64,000 nt of DNA from assembly GCA_023105745.1 (NCBI GenBank), contig JALGQZ010000002.1, forward strand, positions 44,506,997-44,570,996, given 5' to 3'. The position numbers and the translations under genes were made by a program. The notes below the pieces were generated by a model. That model was not told the DNA's origin and searched no databases. It saw only the letters and a list, made by a program, of their open reading frames with translations. Source of the DNA: Austropuccinia psidii. Its lineage: Eukaryota > Basidiomycota > Pucciniomycetes > Pucciniales > Sphaerophragmiaceae. Below, piece after piece: positions 62,701 to 64,000 of the stretch. Every line of letters starts with the position of its first letter. The first letter of the stretch is position 1.

Positions 62701-64000
62701 ATCTAACATCTATAGCAGTGAAGATATTATATTTATTTAGTAAGCAATTTATGGTCAAAATTAAATATAAATCAAAATTTATGCATGATTTTTATCTATC
62801 AGCTTACTTGAAAATTGGTATTTCATTGATTTTTTTTTGAAATCTAAAGTAGGCAGCATATCCTCCTTGTATACCATAACCTTATTTAAAATTCTTACAA
62901 GAGCATATATAGTTATTAAATTAAATAATTGGAAAAATTTGAAATATTTTTTCATTCATTTTTCTCTTGAGATTTATTTCACCAAAGTTCGCCAAATTTA
63001 ATTGTATTTCTATTTTTTTTTCATTTAATATAATTTTATTAAGTAAATATTTGTGGAAAAAAATATTCCTGAATTCTGCTATATTGTATTATTTTGGAAA
63101 ATCAGCTTCTTATTTAATTAATTATCAAGTCTGGTATTAAATATTTGAAGGTAAATAATTTTTTTAAAAAAAATCCTAATTTTTTTCTATAGTTTCTTGT
63201 TTCAAAAGAACGTCTTGAAAAAAAATCTTACTAAATCATGAAAGGGTTCCAAATTATTTCTACCCAATGAAATATTTACTTCATTATTATTAATAGAATA
63301 CAATTTGAATTTTTTTTGGAGGAATAAAAAACTATTTTTAGATTCCTACAAACACAAATATGATATTTCAATTTCATCTTGAGAGAAACTTAGCAGGTTG
63401 AATACAAAGGTTGTTTGTGAGAAGTTCTCAGTAGTTAGGGGCTTTAAGCTACTATCAAAGTGCTTATTGCGGGATATTAATGTTCAATTAGTAAAAATGA
63501 AGGCTTAAAAAAGATTTAAAAACAGCTACATTCACATATTTCTAATTTCATCTTCAACTCAAAAAAGAAAAATCATTAATAACAGATTTATGTAAAACAT
63601 AAGAAGTGGAAAGACGAGTAAAGATTTATCTTTCTCCTGATAAGATTATGTATTTAATAAAAAGATATTTAAGAGTGTTTTTAATTTAAAGCCAGAAATT
63701 ACAACAAAATTCGGTGATTTTTTAATACAGGAGGCTAAACCTCATTAGTAGATCCACCATGAATAAAGAAAAATGAAATTTAGCATTTAGCCCTTGTAGT
63801 GAACAATAAAGTACAAGGTTTTTTCAATGTCCTACTTCTACCAGTATACAAGACAAATGAAATACTTAAAAGAAATAAGCCATTTTAAAGGTTTATAAAT
63901 ATAAAGAAGGTGAAGGAGTGACGGATTATCATAGGAAAAGAGTTTCCTAACAAAATTACTTAAGAGACAAAGAACAAGTGTCCTTGTTGAAAAAAAATAT
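59771..64000. other. AT-rich intergenic DNA, no gene recognised
   Basis: About 4.2 kb to the window edge. Open frames reach at most 88 codons (62574-62840) and are low in complexity. I see no transposon termini, RNA gene or domain. Confidence 0.5.

Noticed and set aside
1..64000. tRNA and rRNA genes
   Set aside because: I looked for T-loop words (GGTTCRA-type) with acceptor stems and for rRNA-like blocks on both strands and saw none that held up; a covariance-model scan would be decisive.

Overview
The window looks like a stretch of a large, AT-rich, repeat-filled fungal genome. The best guess is a rust fungus (Pucciniales). The Gag/Pol proteins, with a Gag that opens as a Ser/Thr-Arg-Ser-Gly 'STRSG' polypeptide and a chromodomain at the integrase C-terminus, resemble the gypsy polyproteins I associate with myrtle rust (Austropuccinia psidii). 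The two host genes have many short introns of fungal type. The taxon is inference; no marker gene such as rRNA is present.

Only two host genes can be supported. On the plus strand at 46.2-47.4 kb is a nine-exon gene for the V-ATPase proteolipid subunit c' (VMA11), rebuilt here exon by exon including a 13-nt micro-exon (507 nt, 168 aa). On the minus strand at 55.4-59.4 kb is a four-exon REV1 gene (translesion DNA polymerase, about 1242 aa) with BRCT, catalytic, ubiquitin-binding and C-terminal interaction regions, and all catalytic acidic residues present.

Nearly everything else is repeats. Region 1-9764 is a plus-strand Ty3/Gypsy chromovirus-type element, its left LTR cut by the window edge. 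A 1,806-bp solo LTR of the same family lies at 10705-12510 (target duplication ATCCC). Region 15434-27516 is a second, minus-strand chromovirus-type element (duplication GTAAG) whose protease region is split by a 2,108-bp solo LTR of its own family at 20988-23095 (duplication CCATA). Region 28091-32716 is a 4.6-kb satellite: a heterogeneous AAATAAATAGAT array followed by about 300 nearly perfect copies of AAATAAATAGAG. Region 42683-43166 is a small foldback (MITE-like) element. Region 50289-53317 is a solo LTR of a third family (duplication ATTTA), itself split by a dead Tc1/mariner element at 51049-52744 (TA duplication). The remaining spans (about 32.7-42.7, 43.2-46.0, 47.4-50.3, 53.3-55.4 and 59.4-64 kb) are AT-rich DNA in which I recognise no gene.

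All transposon coding regions seen here are broken. Both gypsy reverse transcriptases have lost the second aspartate of the YIDD box, and the Tc1 transposase has lost two of its three catalytic acids. I saw no tRNA, rRNA or CRISPR array, and no multi-gene system. The more interesting signals are at the repeat level: a 19-bp block shared by two LTR families, an antisense open frame inside a family of LTRs, the foldback element, and the recently homogenised 12-bp satellite.
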